Part shown: piece by piece, positions 48,938 through 58,995 of the stretch | Layout: each line of letters opens with the position of its first letter | Numbering within the stretch: the first letter of the stretch is position 1 | Assembly: GCF_002116695.1 (NCBI RefSeq) | Contig: NZ_CP020477.1 | Location: forward strand, 979,501-1,043,500 | Length of the DNA: 64,000 nucleotides | DNA from: Acidianus manzaensis | GTDB taxonomy: Archaea; Thermoproteota; Thermoprotei_A; Sulfolobales; Sulfolobaceae | Direction: 5' to 3' | Program-made: the position numbers and the translations under genes | The notes under the pieces: generated by a model | Databases searched by the model: none | What the model saw: the letters and a program-made list of their open reading frames with translations, nothing else | What the model was told of the DNA's origin: nothing

Positions 48938-49872
48938 GCTACTTTTCTCCCATTTACATCAAACAATGGTGGTTCTTTCTTACTACAAATGTCCATCGCA
49001 AATGGACATCTAGGATGGAATCTACATCCTGTAGGTGGATTTATCAGTGACGGTACTTCTCCTTTAGGTGGATTAAGTTCTCTTCTAGTTAATGAAGGAA
49101 TTGAATTTATTAAACTTTGAGTGTAAGGATGCTTAGGCGAAGATATAATATCTTCTGCGTTACCTATTTCGGTTAGTTTTCCAGCATACAATACTCCTAT
49201 TCTATCTGAAATATATCTAGCTACATTTATATTGTGAGTTATAAACATATAGGTTAATTCTTTTTCCTTTTGAATTTTTACTAATAAATTTAATATTTGA
49301 GCTTGAACTGAAACGTCTAAGGCTGAAGTAGGCTCGTCTAAAACTAAAAATATAGGTTCAGTAATTATTGCTCTAGCTATAGCAATTCTTTGTAATTGTC
49401 CTCCAGATAATTCTCTAGGGTATTTATTACTTACATAATCATAATCTAATCCTACATCTTCTAGAACCTTTTTTACCCTTTCTCTTTTTTCTGTTTCGTT
49501 CACTTTCCGTAGTGGCTCTGCTACTATATCAAAAATCCTCATTCTAGGATCTATACTACTTGAAGGATTTTGAAAAACCATTTGTACTTGTTTTCTAATT
49601 TTATCTATATTTTTTTGAGTGATTTTTTCTCCTTCAAAATAAATTTCTCCCTCAGTAGGATTTTCTAACGTAGCTAATACTCTACCTAAAGTAGTTTTAC
49701 CTGATCCAGACTCCCCCACCATTCCTAATACTTCATTATGATAAATTTCTAAGTCTATTCCATCCAATGCTTTAACAATTACAGGTTTTTCTCTAAATAA
49801 TTTTTCGAAAACTCCATATTTACCTCCCAAAAAATACTTTTTTAATCCTACCACTCTAAATAATTCATCCAT
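48913..49872 (-). CDS. Oligopeptide/dipeptide ABC transporter ATPase (OppF/DppF type)
   Basis: A 319-residue ATPase. Walker A GESGSGKTTL lies near 54-63, signature LSGGQLQRIAIARA near 157-170, and Walker B FLVLDEPTSALD near 177-188. The C-terminal CRFHPRCPFAMDICSKKEPP is the oligopeptide-type extension with Cys residues. It overlaps the OppD-like gene by 8 bases. With OppD it powers the OppB-OppC pore. Confidence 0.93.
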   Translation of the reverse strand: MDELFRVVGLKKYFLGGKYGVFEKLFREKPVIVKALDGIDLEIYHNEVLGMVGESGSGKTTLGRVLATLENPTEGEIYFEGEKITQKNIDKIRKQVQMVFQNPSSSIDPRMRIFDIVAEPLRKVNETEKRERVKKVLEDVGLDYDYVSNKYPRELSGGQLQRIAIARAIITEPIFLVLDEPTSALDVSVQAQILNLLVKIQKEKELTYMFITHNINVARYISDRIGVLYAGKLTEIGNAEDIISSPKHPYTQSLINSIPSLTRRELNPPKGEVPSLINPPTGCRFHPRCPFAMDICSKKEPPLFDVNGRKVACWLLNQQ

Positions 49873-50824
49873 ATAACCAACACCTTACCTTTCTTCCTTT
49901 AACTTCAGATATCTTTGGTTCTTCTTTTTTACATATGTCCATTACTCTAGGGCACCTTGGATTAAATTTACAACCTGCTGGAAGAATTAAGAAAGATGGA
50001 GGGCTCCCTTCAATAGCTTTTAATTCTCCATTTCTTTTAGAAATTGTAGGTATGCTAGAAATTAATCCTTGAGTATATGGATGTAAAGGAGATTTAATTG
50101 TATCTTCAATATTTCCATCTTCCATTATTCTTCCAGCATACATTACAACTAGCCTATCAGCTATAGCATAAACTAACGAAATATCGTGAGTAATAAATAT
50201 TATGCTCATTTTTTCGTTTTCTCTTAATTCCTTAAATAGTTTTACTATTTGAGCTTGAATTGTAACATCCAAAGCCGAAGTAGGCTCATCAGCAATCAGT
50301 ATTTTTGGTTTTAAAATTAAAGCCATAGATATAACAACTCTTTGAATCTGACCTCCAGAAAGTTGATGAGGATATTTCATGATAATTTCTTTAGGGTCAG
50401 GAAGTCTAACGTCTTTTATTACATCAAGCATTATCTCATTAGCTTTATCTTCATCAATTTTACCGTACTTTACTTTTATAGCTTCTAAAAGTTGATCTCT
50501 TATATTCTTTACAGGATTTAAACTATTTAATGGATTTTGAAATATCATAAAAATTCCTTTACCTCTTACATCAGTCATTTCATTCTCTTTGAGAGATATA
50601 ATATTTTTTCCATTAAAGAGAATCTCACCACCATCATAATACGAATTAGGGGGCAATAACTTAATGATAGCTTGACCTAAAGTAGATTTGCCTGAACCAG
50701 ACTCTCCTACTACTCCTATAATTTCTCCTTCCTCAATATTTAGATTTACATCATCTAGTACTCTAAATTTACCTATTAAACTCTTATATCCTACTTTTAA
50801 GTTTTTAATTTCAAGAACGTTCAA
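49865..50824 (-). CDS. Oligopeptide/dipeptide ABC transporter ATPase (OppD/DppD type)
   Basis: A 319-residue ATPase. Walker A GESGSGKSTLGQA lies near 40-52, signature LSGGQIQRVVISMA near 155-168, and Walker B ILIADEPTSALD near 175-186. The C-terminal extension is CKFNPRCPRVMDICKKEEP. It overlaps the OppC-like gene by 4 bases. It is the partner of the OppF-like ATPase. Confidence 0.93.
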   Translation of the reverse strand: MNVLEIKNLKVGYKSLIGKFRVLDDVNLNIEEGEIIGVVGESGSGKSTLGQAIIKLLPPNSYYDGGEILFNGKNIISLKENEMTDVRGKGIFMIFQNPLNSLNPVKNIRDQLLEAIKVKYGKIDEDKANEIMLDVIKDVRLPDPKEIIMKYPHQLSGGQIQRVVISMALILKPKILIADEPTSALDVTIQAQIVKLFKELRENEKMSIIFITHDISLVYAIADRLVVMYAGRIMEDGNIEDTIKSPLHPYTQGLISSIPTISKRNGELKAIEGSPPSFLILPAGCKFNPRCPRVMDICKKEEPKISEVKGRKVRCWLYG

Positions 50825-51894
50825 TATACTATCCTCCCCGCTATAACATCTTGCAATCTATCTCCTAAAATAACAAAACTAGAAACCACTAATAATATTA
50901 CTATAGACGGAAACAGAGGATACCACCAAGCTTCTGGAATATAATTTAATCCATCTGAAACCATTGAACCCCAGGTCGGAAAATTAGGACCTTGCATGCC
51001 TATTCCTAAAAAAGTCAACGTCGAATAAGTCAATATAACGTTTCCAAAATCAAGCGCAGAATACGCTATAACTGGATCAACCACATTATGAGCAACATGT
51101 TTTATAATAATTCTAAGATTTCTATATCCCATAAGCTTTGACGCATCTATATAATTCATTGATTTTACTACTAAAGTCTGACTTCTAAAAAGCCTAGCAT
51201 AAGTAGCCCACCAAGGAACCATTAACCCTATCATTGCACTAGTAAAACTTGGCTTCAAGACTACAGCAATCGCAATAACCAAAATTAATCCTGGAACAGC
51301 TAAGAAAACATCAGTAATTCTCATTAATATCTCATCTAAAATTCCACCATAATATCCAGCTAAAATACCTACTATACCTCCTACTATTATAGCGAAAAAT
51401 ACTACTACTGTAGATATCTCAGCGTCTGCAGGTGCAGCATAAAGCACTCTAGCTAAAATATCTTCGCCTAAAAAATTAGTTCCAAAAGGATGGCTTAATG
51501 ATGGAGGAAGTAAAGAATCGCTAAATACTTGCCTGAACGGATCATAAGGTAAGAACATATATGAAATCTTGGAGTAATTTAACTGAGAAGCTGAATACTG
51601 AAGGAGACCTTCAAATATAGACCATGCATAATAAATAACTATTAACACAAAAGCTCCAAATGCTACCTTACTCTTTAGAGTATTTCTTATTGTACTATTT
51701 CTATATGCATATCTTATAAGTAAAAATAATGAACTTCCAGTTATGCTAAAAGAAATAAATAGAATTTCTGGCAATATAACTTGAGGATGATAATGTAATG
51801 ACTTTAATTCTGCTTTACTACTTAAGAAAGCATAAGCTATTATATTAGCAATTAAATAAACCAAAAGGATTAGAGTTAATTTAGAGATCTTCAT
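50821..51894 (-). CDS. Oligopeptide/dipeptide ABC transporter permease (OppC/DppC type)
   Basis: A 357-residue membrane protein. The N-terminal part (about residues 1-100) has extra hydrophobic segments compared with bacterial OppC. The conserved BPD region is visible as HPFGTNFLGEDILARVLYAA near 140, GGIVGILAGYYGGILDEILMR near 172-192, and ASKLMGYRNLRIIIKHVAHN near 255, the EAA-like loop that docks on the ATPases. It overlaps oppB and oppD by 4 bases each. Confidence 0.9.
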   Translation of the reverse strand: MKISKLTLILLVYLIANIIAYAFLSSKAELKSLHYHPQVILPEILFISFSITGSSLFLLIRYAYRNSTIRNTLKSKVAFGAFVLIVIYYAWSIFEGLLQYSASQLNYSKISYMFLPYDPFRQVFSDSLLPPSLSHPFGTNFLGEDILARVLYAAPADAEISTVVVFFAIIVGGIVGILAGYYGGILDEILMRITDVFLAVPGLILVIAIAVVLKPSFTSAMIGLMVPWWATYARLFRSQTLVVKSMNYIDASKLMGYRNLRIIIKHVAHNVVDPVIAYSALDFGNVILTYSTLTFLGIGMQGPNFPTWGSMVSDGLNYIPEAWWYPLFPSIVILLVVSSFVILGDRLQDVIAGRIVY

Positions 51895-52922
51895 TCTAAC
51901 TTCACCCTAGGATCTAAATATGCATAAAGGATATCCGCTATGAAATTAGCTATTATTACAGCTATTCCTACTATAATAGTAAAATCTAAAATTGCAGGAT
52001 AATCAAAATCCTCTATAGCTTGAACAGTAAAATAGCCTATTCCAAAATAATGATAAATATCTTCTACTATTACTGCACCAGCCACAGAATATCCAAAAAA
52101 TAGAGCTACTAACGTAATTACAGGAATTAGACTATTCCTTAAAGCTACTCTATATACTACGTAACTTCTAGGTAGTCCTTTAGCTAATGATAACTTAGTA
52201 AAATCCGATTCCATAGAATCCAGCATAGAAGCTCTAGTAATCCTAGTAAAAAGACCAAAAGTAATAACAGCTATCGATAAAGTAGGCAATACTGCATGTC
52301 TAACAGCAGAAACAAAATACGCCCAATCACCAGCCAATAAAGCATTAAGAATAGGAAAAGGAGTATATGAAGGAGGAGATGCTAATAAAGTATTTACAGT
52401 ACCCGTAGCAGGAAGCAAGCCTAAATAATAAGCAATTACTAATTGCAATATAAAAGCAACCAAAAACGGAGGAGAAGACCAAGTAGTCAAATATAGTACT
52501 TTTATAGTTTTATCCTTCATTTTTGCTCTATTCGAAGCTGCAATAGCACCACTTAAAATACCTAGAACAGCAGCTAAAATATCACCAGGTATTACGATTT
52601 GTAAACTAATAGGTAAGAAATGGAAAAGAAGAGACGATTCTGGTACTTTATAAATTGGATCCAAACCCCAATGCCCAGTAAATATGTCTATAATATAAGT
52701 GATAAATTGAACATATAATGGCTTATTTAAGCCATATTTTACTATTATCTCATTTATTTCAGATGGAGGAGCATGAGGATTACCAGCATAGATCCTAGCT
52801 AACGCTGCTGGATTTGGAGCAGCTACGTGTATCAAAATAAAAACAAAAAGTATTAATAACAGAAGAGTAATTATACCATTTATAGCTCTTCTAATTGCAA
52901 ATTTTAGTATAGTACCCTTCAT
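51891..52922 (-). CDS. Oligopeptide/dipeptide ABC transporter permease (OppB/DppB type)
   Basis: A 343-residue membrane protein, first gene of the minus-strand transporter operon. FAIRRAINGIITLLLLILFVFILIH is helix 1, KYGLNKPLYVQFITYI near 65-80 is typical of OppB, and LAKGLPRSYVVYRVALRNSLIPV near 245-267 is the EAA loop. A TATA-like AGTTTATATTGG lies about 33 bases ahead of the ATG. It is divergent from the binding-protein gene, with 157 bases between. Confidence 0.92.
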   Translation of the reverse strand: MKGTILKFAIRRAINGIITLLLLILFVFILIHVAAPNPAALARIYAGNPHAPPSEINEIIVKYGLNKPLYVQFITYIIDIFTGHWGLDPIYKVPESSLLFHFLPISLQIVIPGDILAAVLGILSGAIAASNRAKMKDKTIKVLYLTTWSSPPFLVAFILQLVIAYYLGLLPATGTVNTLLASPPSYTPFPILNALLAGDWAYFVSAVRHAVLPTLSIAVITFGLFTRITRASMLDSMESDFTKLSLAKGLPRSYVVYRVALRNSLIPVITLVALFFGYSVAGAVIVEDIYHYFGIGYFTVQAIEDFDYPAILDFTIIVGIAVIIANFIADILYAYLDPRVKLE

Positions 52923-53079
52923 TATATTTATAGCTTATTGTAATCCCAATATAAACTTATCTCAAATACTTAAAAACAATTCAGTATTTCATGAGAAATA
53001 AATGATATACACATTACTAATTACGTCTTATCTACATAAAATTTATATTGTAATAATAGTAAAGCTTAATTGATGATAA

Positions 53080-55044
53080 ATGGTCAATAAAAAAACACTT
53101 TATGGAATATCCAAAGCAGCAGTAGCAATAATCATAATAGTCGTAATAGTAATAGCAGGAGCAGCAGCATACTTAGTAACAACACACCACCCATCCGTAT
53201 CAGTATCAACAATCACACTAGCAGCACCCAACTCAAACGTACTATGCGACGTAGCACAAACAGCAGCACCAGACGCACTAGACCCAGCAACAGGATTCTA
53301 CACACAAGACGGACCACTATTTACAGCAGTATTCCAAGAACTAGTAGAATTTAACGGAAGCAACTACCACCAACTAGTACCAGTAATAGCACAAAACTGG
53401 ACAACACCAAACTACCAAAACTACTACTTCTACCTAAGAAACTACATACACTTCCCAGACGGAGTACAAGTAAACGCATCAACAGTATGGTTCTCACTCT
53501 ATAGAACAATACTAATGGGACAAGGACCAGGAGTATCAAACTACATAGAACTACTATTCAACGCAACAGTATACTCAAACACAGGATATGCAATACCATG
53601 GGGAGTAAACAACGCAATACAAAACGCAACAGGACTACCAACAGCAAACAACTACAACCTAACAGCAAAAATACTAGCATCAATACTATCAAACTTCAAC
53701 GCAAATAATGCGACAATACAAAAAATAATGGAATATCCAAACCAAGCAGTAGTAGTAAAAGGACCATACGAAGTAGAAATAAACACACTAATACCATACA
53801 AATTCTTCCTATATGATATAGCAGCATGGTGGGGAGCAATAGTCAACCCAGTAGTAGTTGACGAACACGGAGGAGTACAACCCAACACACCAAACACTTA
53901 CTTAGACGAACACGGAATGAACGGAACAGGACCATACGTGATAACATACGTATCTACAGGATTAAGCACAATAGACTTAGAAGCAAATCCAAACTACTGG
54001 GCTTCAGGACATAGCGTGCCAGCAGTAGCAGAACCAGCACACATAAAAGAAGTAGTAATACAATATGGATTATCTCACGAGGATAGAGTAGAAGACTTCA
54101 TAACTAATAAAGCTCAATTATCATACATTTCAGTACCATACTTGTCACAAATACTTGGAGCATCACCATATTCTAAATTACCTATAAATGCTTCACTAGT
54201 AAATCTAGGTTCACAACCAGAAGTGTTGTATATTAGTATGAATACTCAGGAGTTTCCTACTAATATTACTGATTTTAGGTTGGCTTTAGAGTATGCTATT
54301 AATTATACTGCTTTGTTGCAGATATTTGAGTATAAGGGTGTTACGTTGGCTTCTGAGTTTTTGGGTCCTATATCTCCTCAGTTTCCTGGGTATTATAATC
54401 CTGATAATTTGAGTATGTATTCTACTAATTTGGGTTTGGCTATGAAGTATTTGAATGAGGCTGGTTATGAGGGTCATTTCTATGTTGTGTTGCCTAATGG
54501 TACTACGCTTGGTGATACTAGTGGGACTGAGTTGTCTACTATGGATATTTATGCTTTAGCTCCTGAGAATGCGTTGGAGGAGGATGAGTTGACTATAATA
54601 TCTCAAGATTTGCAGCAAATTGGAATATCTACTAGTGTTAAGTTAGTGTTAGCTAGTGTTACTGATGGTTGGACTACTCCTTCTGGTACTCCTAATCTTG
54701 TAGATCTAGGATGGGTACCTAATTGGCCTGATCCTGTATTTCAGCAGTTAATTCCATTATCTGATGTACAAGATGGTGGTATTTCTGGTAATTTAGCTTG
54801 GGTTGATAATCCTACGTTGCAGAATATGTATAGTACGTTGCCGTTTATTACTAATACTACTGAGCAGGAGGAGTTGGTTGGGCAGGCTTATAGTATTTTG
54901 TATCATATGGCTCCTTATATATGGTTGCCGGTTCCTTCGACTTACTATTTTGTTCAACCGTATGTTCATGGATTTGTCTATGATCCTTTCACTGGCTATT
55001 ACTATAATATGATGTATTATAGTACATACACGTATACTACGTAA
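53080..55044 (+). CDS. Oligopeptide-type ABC transporter substrate-binding protein with a mid-gene codon-dialect switch
   Basis: A 654-residue extracytoplasmic binding protein (SBP family 5). A basic start and one hydrophobic segment (AAVAIIIIVVIVIAGAAAYLV) anchor or export it; no lipobox Cys follows. Family elements are DALDPATGFYTQDGPLF near 65, GTGPYVITYVS near 280, DFRLALEYAINYTALL near 400 and LGWVPNWPDPVFQQ near 545. In bases 53,080 to about 54,050 nearly all Thr, Pro, Ala, Asn and Tyr codons are ACA, CCA, GCA, AAC and TAC. From about 54,200 they are ACT, CCT, GCT, AAT and TAT, and Leu shifts from CTA to TTG. It binds peptides or similar solutes for the divergent oppBCDF genes. Confidence 0.9.
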   Translation: MVNKKTLYGISKAAVAIIIIVVIVIAGAAAYLVTTHHPSVSVSTITLAAPNSNVLCDVAQTAAPDALDPATGFYTQDGPLFTAVFQELVEFNGSNYHQLVPVIAQNWTTPNYQNYYFYLRNYIHFPDGVQVNASTVWFSLYRTILMGQGPGVSNYIELLFNATVYSNTGYAIPWGVNNAIQNATGLPTANNYNLTAKILASILSNFNANNATIQKIMEYPNQAVVVKGPYEVEINTLIPYKFFLYDIAAWWGAIVNPVVVDEHGGVQPNTPNTYLDEHGMNGTGPYVITYVSTGLSTIDLEANPNYWASGHSVPAVAEPAHIKEVVIQYGLSHEDRVEDFITNKAQLSYISVPYLSQILGASPYSKLPINASLVNLGSQPEVLYISMNTQEFPTNITDFRLALEYAINYTALLQIFEYKGVTLASEFLGPISPQFPGYYNPDNLSMYSTNLGLAMKYLNEAGYEGHFYVVLPNGTTLGDTSGTELSTMDIYALAPENALEEDELTIISQDLQQIGISTSVKLVLASVTDGWTTPSGTPNLVDLGWVPNWPDPVFQQLIPLSDVQDGGISGNLAWVDNPTLQNMYSTLPFITNTTEQEELVGQAYSILYHMAPYIWLPVPSTYYFVQPYVHGFVYDPFTGYYYNMMYYSTYTYTT

Positions 55045-55419
55045 TGATGTAAAATTGTATTAGAAGTTATTTTCTTTTTTTATCTCTAATATTATATGAA
55101 ACTTTAATTTTCATTTAAAATACTTTAGGATATTACCTATTATTAAAAATTATTTAGTTTATTATTTCATAACTTGATTTATATTTATCATTAGCTTGTT
55201 ATTTATGCGTATCATAATAAATAATGTATATAAAATGATCATAAGTAATAGATAGTTTTAAACAATATGAATAAAATAACTATCAAAAAATTTTATTTTC
55301 GATCTGATTAGATAGAAATTCTAGTTATACTTAAAACATATAAGATATCTTCTAGATTTTGTATATCGATTTTATTAGTCCTAATTCTGTAACTTAAATT
55401 AATTAACAATATGGAAAAG
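55045..55419. other. AT-rich intergenic region ahead of gnaD
   Basis: About 375 bases between the binding-protein gene and gnaD. A T-rich run just after 55060 could terminate the former. No ORF or RNA is supported. Confidence 0.4.
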
Positions 55420-55428
55420 TTTAAGATA
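55420..55428 (+). promoter_or_regulatory. TATA-like promoter of gnaD
   Basis: TTTAAGATA, centred about 25 bases ahead of ATG 55449 and preceded by a purine-rich GGAAAAG that could serve as BRE. Confidence 0.5.
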
Positions 55429-55448
55429 TAACTAACGCAATATTAAAT

Positions 55449-56630
55449 ATGAAAATCCAAGAAATTGAGCCAATAGTTCTTACTTCTACGGAAAAAGGAG
55501 GTTCTACATGGGCATCTTCGATGATAGTAGTGAAAGTTACTACTTCGAATGGAATGGTAGGATATGGTGAGGCTGTTCCTACATTAAGAATAATATCAGT
55601 TTATAACGCTATTAAGCAAGTATCGAAAGCTTTCATAGGAAAGGAAGTTGAAGATGTAGAAAAGAATTATCATGAGTGGTATAAGCAAGATTTTTATCTC
55701 GCTAGATCTTTTGAGTCAGCTACGGCTACTTCAGCTATTGACATTGCATCATGGGATATTTTAGGCAAAGAATTAGGTGCTCCAATACATAAACTAACGG
55801 GTGGTAAATTTAGGGATAAGGTTTTAGTTTACGCTAACGGATGGTATAATGATTGTGTAACTCCAGATGATTTCGCTGAAAAAGCTAAGGATATAGTAAA
55901 GAGAGGATATAAAGGATTAAAATTCGATCCGTTTGGCGAGTATTACGATTGGATTGATGAAAAAGGATTACAACAAGCTGAAGAAAGAGTAAAGGCAGTG
56001 AGGGAAGCTGTAGGAGATGAAGTTCATATAATGATTGAACATCACGGTAGATTTAACGCTAATTCAGCGATTAAAATTGCACACCGTATAGAAAAATATA
56101 ATCCTTTATTTATGGAAGAACCAGTACATCATGAGGACATTGAGGGATATAAGAAATATAGATCTTCTACTAAAGTAACTGTTGCTTTAGGAGAAAGGCT
56201 AGTGAGTTTAAAGGAAGCTATGTTTTATATAGATAACAGATTAGCTGACATCTTACAGCCTGACATTACAAACATAGGAGGTGTGACGATAGCTAGAAAA
56301 GTTACTGCATTGGCTGAAGCAAATGATATAGAAATAGCTTTTCATAATGCCTTTGGATCAATACAGAATGCTGTGTCAGTTCAATTAAGCGCTTCAATAC
56401 CTAATCTCGTAATTTTAGAAAACTTTTACGATTGGTTTCCACAGTGGAAAAGAGACTTAGTTTATAATGGGACTCCAGTAGAAGATGGTTACGTTAAAGT
56501 TTCGGATAAGCCTGGAATTGGAGTTGACGTTAATGAGAAACTTTTAGATGAATTAAAAGCTGAACCAGTACCTCTTGACGTTAAGGAAGAACCTGTTTGG
56601 GTAGTTAAAAATACATGGAAGGGATTTTAA
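55449..56630 (+). CDS. gnaD: Gluconate (galactonate) dehydratase
   Basis: A 393-residue enolase-superfamily protein that closely follows the Sulfolobus gluconate dehydratase as I know it: [20 protein letters not shown] at the start, [20 protein letters not shown] near 80-100, [20 protein letters not shown] near 135-155, [12 protein letters not shown] near 200, [13 protein letters not shown] near 225 and [12 protein letters not shown] near 300. It dehydrates gluconate (and galactonate) to KDG/KDGal in the branched Entner-Doudoroff pathway. It abuts kdgA with no gap. Confidence 0.94.
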   Translation: MKIQEIEPIVLTSTEKGGSTWASSMIVVKVTTSNGMVGYGEAVPTLRIISVYNAIKQVSKAFIGKEVEDVEKNYHEWYKQDFYLARSFESATATSAIDIASWDILGKELGAPIHKLTGGKFRDKVLVYANGWYNDCVTPDDFAEKAKDIVKRGYKGLKFDPFGEYYDWIDEKGLQQAEERVKAVREAVGDEVHIMIEHHGRFNANSAIKIAHRIEKYNPLFMEEPVHHEDIEGYKKYRSSTKVTVALGERLVSLKEAMFYIDNRLADILQPDITNIGGVTIARKVTALAEANDIEIAFHNAFGSIQNAVSVQLSASIPNLVILENFYDWFPQWKRDLVYNGTPVEDGYVKVSDKPGIGVDVNEKLLDELKAEPVPLDVKEEPVWVVKNTWKGF

Positions 56631-57467
56631 ATGATGGATATAGTAGTTCCTATACTTACTCCTTTCAATAATGGAAAAATTGATAAAGAGGCTGTTAAAA
56701 CTCACGTGGGGAATTTGCTGAAGAAAGGCGTTGATATAATTTTTGTTAACGGTACTACTGGTTTAGGACCAGCTTTATCTAAAGATGAAAAGAAGGAAAT
56801 GCTTGATGCTGTCCTAGACGTTACAAATAAAGTAATATTTCAAGTTGGTTCTCTCAATATGAATGAAGTTATCGAATTAGTAAGGTATGCAAACGACAAA
56901 GACGTTTTAGCTGTAGCTTCATATCCCCCATATTATTTTACTCTACCAGAGGAATTTATTATACTATATTTCAAGGATATCTGTGAAGAAAGTAAGCATG
57001 ACGTATATCTTTACAATTATCCTGGAGCTACTGGTAAGGATGTAAATGTGGAAATGGTTAAAAAGATTGGATGTTTGACAGGAGTTAAAGATACTAATCC
57101 AGATTTTCAGCACACGATAAAATACAGAGAAGTTGAAGGAATGAAAGTTTATAATGGTTTAGAAGGACTAGCTATAGCTTCAATGTCAGTCCTAGACGGT
57201 ACTGTTGTTGGAGCAGGCAATTATGCTCCAGAGTTATTCTCTCAACTTAGGGAATATTTAAAGGATGGAGATATGAAAAAGGCTATGGAAGTTCAACTTC
57301 TAATAAATAAATTAGTAGGACTAACTCAGAAATATGGTCAGTTTTCTGCTGTTTACGAACTAACTAAAGCGTTTCAAGGATATGACGTAGGATCTCCAAG
57401 ACCGCCAATATATTCGTTAGAATCCAAAAACCTAATTGATGAAGCTAAAAAGATTTGGAATAAATAA
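56631..57467 (+). CDS. kdgA: 2-keto-3-deoxygluconate/galactonate aldolase
   Basis: A 278-residue DHDPS/NAL-family aldolase. FVNGTTGLGPALSKDEK near 38-54 is the phosphate/carboxylate-binding motif, YLYNYPGATGKDV near 125-137 carries the catalytic Tyr, and TGVKDTNPDF near 150 carries the Schiff-base Lys. It matches Sulfolobus KdgA throughout but is slightly shorter at the C-terminus. It cleaves KDG to pyruvate and glyceraldehyde. The genes for KDG kinase and GAPN that often follow are not present here. Confidence 0.93.
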   Translation: MMDIVVPILTPFNNGKIDKEAVKTHVGNLLKKGVDIIFVNGTTGLGPALSKDEKKEMLDAVLDVTNKVIFQVGSLNMNEVIELVRYANDKDVLAVASYPPYYFTLPEEFIILYFKDICEESKHDVYLYNYPGATGKDVNVEMVKKIGCLTGVKDTNPDFQHTIKYREVEGMKVYNGLEGLAIASMSVLDGTVVGAGNYAPELFSQLREYLKDGDMKKAMEVQLLINKLVGLTQKYGQFSAVYELTKAFQGYDVGSPRPPIYSLESKNLIDEAKKIWNK

Positions 57468-57653
57468 TGAGTTCAGTTCTAGTTTTCATCTAACTTTTTT
57501 AAAAAAATGATACCTTTTTTAAGTTTATATCTTTTAATTTAATCTATCTATTTTTATATTTCTTAGGTAGAAAATTTATACATTACGCTATTTTTGTTAT
57601 ATAATTAAAAAGACATGAGTTACTCATTATCATACATTAAATAATTAAGCTAT

Positions 57654-57674
57654 GTTAATTTCCGTAAACTGCTA
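57654..57674 (+). repeat. 21-bp exact repeat, copy 2
   Basis: GTTAATTTCCGTAAACTGCT plus A, identical to the minus strand at 10996-11016. It lies in the 257-base gap between the convergent ends of kdgA and the formamidase gene, with AATTAAGCT just upstream in both copies. Confidence 0.6.
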
Positions 57675-57724
57675 TAAGTAAAATCATGTATCAATTTGAA
57701 TGATCTAGATAAATTAAGTTTTAA

Positions 57725-58681
57725 TTAAAAAATTTCTATTTCTTTTCCTAATATGTCTTTTGGTAGGTAAGCTGTTACTATCCAGTTAGGAACGTCAACA
57801 ACTTCGCTCACTTTTAGATTTACAGCAACACTAGCTAACATATAAGCTTCAACTGGAGTCATATATTTTGAAAGAATGGAAATAATTCCCTTAATGGCTT
57901 TTTTACTAGCTATCCATAAATTAGAATCTATTCCAGGATAAGCAATGTATTCATTAAACTCCATCTCCTTAACTTTACCGGTTACAAAAATTGGTTGAGT
58001 TAATCCAATATTCTTGACAACATTAATCTTCATAGTAACTTCTAAAGGAGCTTCAATAGCTGTACCACAAACTTCACCATCGCCTTGAGCTAAATGAGTA
58101 TCGCCTATTGATAATAACGCTCCTTTAACGAAAACTGGCAAGTAAAGCTTAGTACCAACTGTCAAATGTTTAATATCTAAATTTCCTCCGTTTTCTCTAG
58201 GAGGAATTGTACTGTATTTTCCACGATAAGGTAGTGCAGTCCCGATAACGCCTGGAAATGGATAAATTGGAATTTTTACGTCTAATTCTCCAAACTTAGC
58301 TTGTGCATATTTTTCGTCGATTTGCCAAATCTTTAATGCTGGCCCTTGTAAATCTATTGGTGAAGTATATTGTTCATCTACTAAAAATCCAAATCCAGGT
58401 ATTACTCCAGTCCATCCCCAACCTTTATTCTTGAACTCAAGAAATTCTATTTCTATTGCATCTCCGGGTTCTGTTCCTTTTACTTCTATCGGTCCAGTTA
58501 ATGGATGAATTCTTGAAAAATCTAATGTTCGTAAATCTTTTTCTGATGATGAAGGACTTATTTGTCCGTCTGAAGCTTCTTTAGTTTCAACTGTTATTAT
58601 ATCGCCGTTACTTATGCTCATTATTGGTTGTAGAGAATTATCCCATTTGCTATGAGTAATTGCGTGGATTGTATGGTTCAT
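57725..58681 (-). CDS. Formamidase/acetamidase (FmdA/AmdA family)
   Basis: A 318-residue amidase. HPLTGPIEVKGTEPGDAIEIEFLEF near residues 55-80, GDTHLAQGDGEVCGTAIEAP near 195-215 and MLASVAVNLKVSEVVDVPNW near 285-305 are the family's conserved regions, including the Glu/His/Asp cluster proposed to bind metal. It releases ammonia from formamide or short amides. It fits the nitrogen-scavenging theme although it is set among sugar genes. Confidence 0.9.
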   Translation of the reverse strand: MNHTIHAITHSKWDNSLQPIMSISNGDIITVETKEASDGQISPSSSEKDLRTLDFSRIHPLTGPIEVKGTEPGDAIEIEFLEFKNKGWGWTGVIPGFGFLVDEQYTSPIDLQGPALKIWQIDEKYAQAKFGELDVKIPIYPFPGVIGTALPYRGKYSTIPPRENGGNLDIKHLTVGTKLYLPVFVKGALLSIGDTHLAQGDGEVCGTAIEAPLEVTMKINVVKNIGLTQPIFVTGKVKEMEFNEYIAYPGIDSNLWIASKKAIKGIISILSKYMTPVEAYMLASVAVNLKVSEVVDVPNWIVTAYLPKDILGKEIEIF

Positions 58682-58965
58682 GGATTAATTTTATAGAACT
58701 AGAATAAAAATATAGCTTTTTGTTTTTAGATCAGAATTTAGTAATTAATAATTAATTTAAAGATTATCTAAATTTTTCAGAAAATTTCATATCATAAAAT
58801 ATTAATTATCATAATATTTGACTCTTTTTAAGATGAGGGGATAGAAAATATTAATTTCTTCAATAATTCTTATATATAAAATGAAAAATTTTACTCATAA
58901 AGTTAGATAGGCAAATATAACTAAAATATAATTGCATTCTTATTAGTAATGCATACATATAATAA
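58682..58965. other. Divergent promoter region between the formamidase and GH116 genes
   Basis: About 280 AT-rich bases without an ORF. The left edge should hold the formamidase promoter and the right edge leads to the GH116 TATA box. Confidence 0.4.
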
Positions 58966-58974
58966 TTTTATATC
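58966..58974 (+). promoter_or_regulatory. TATA-like promoter of the GH116 gene
   Basis: TTTTATATC, centred about 26 bases ahead of ATG 58996. Confidence 0.45.
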
Positions 58975-58995
58975 CTATTAAGCAAAATACTTGCT

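Noticed and set aside
53351..55012. Several alternate-frame ORFs in the peptide-binding protein gene
   Set aside because: They arise from the strong base skew of the two halves, which removes stop codons in other frames; products are low in complexity.
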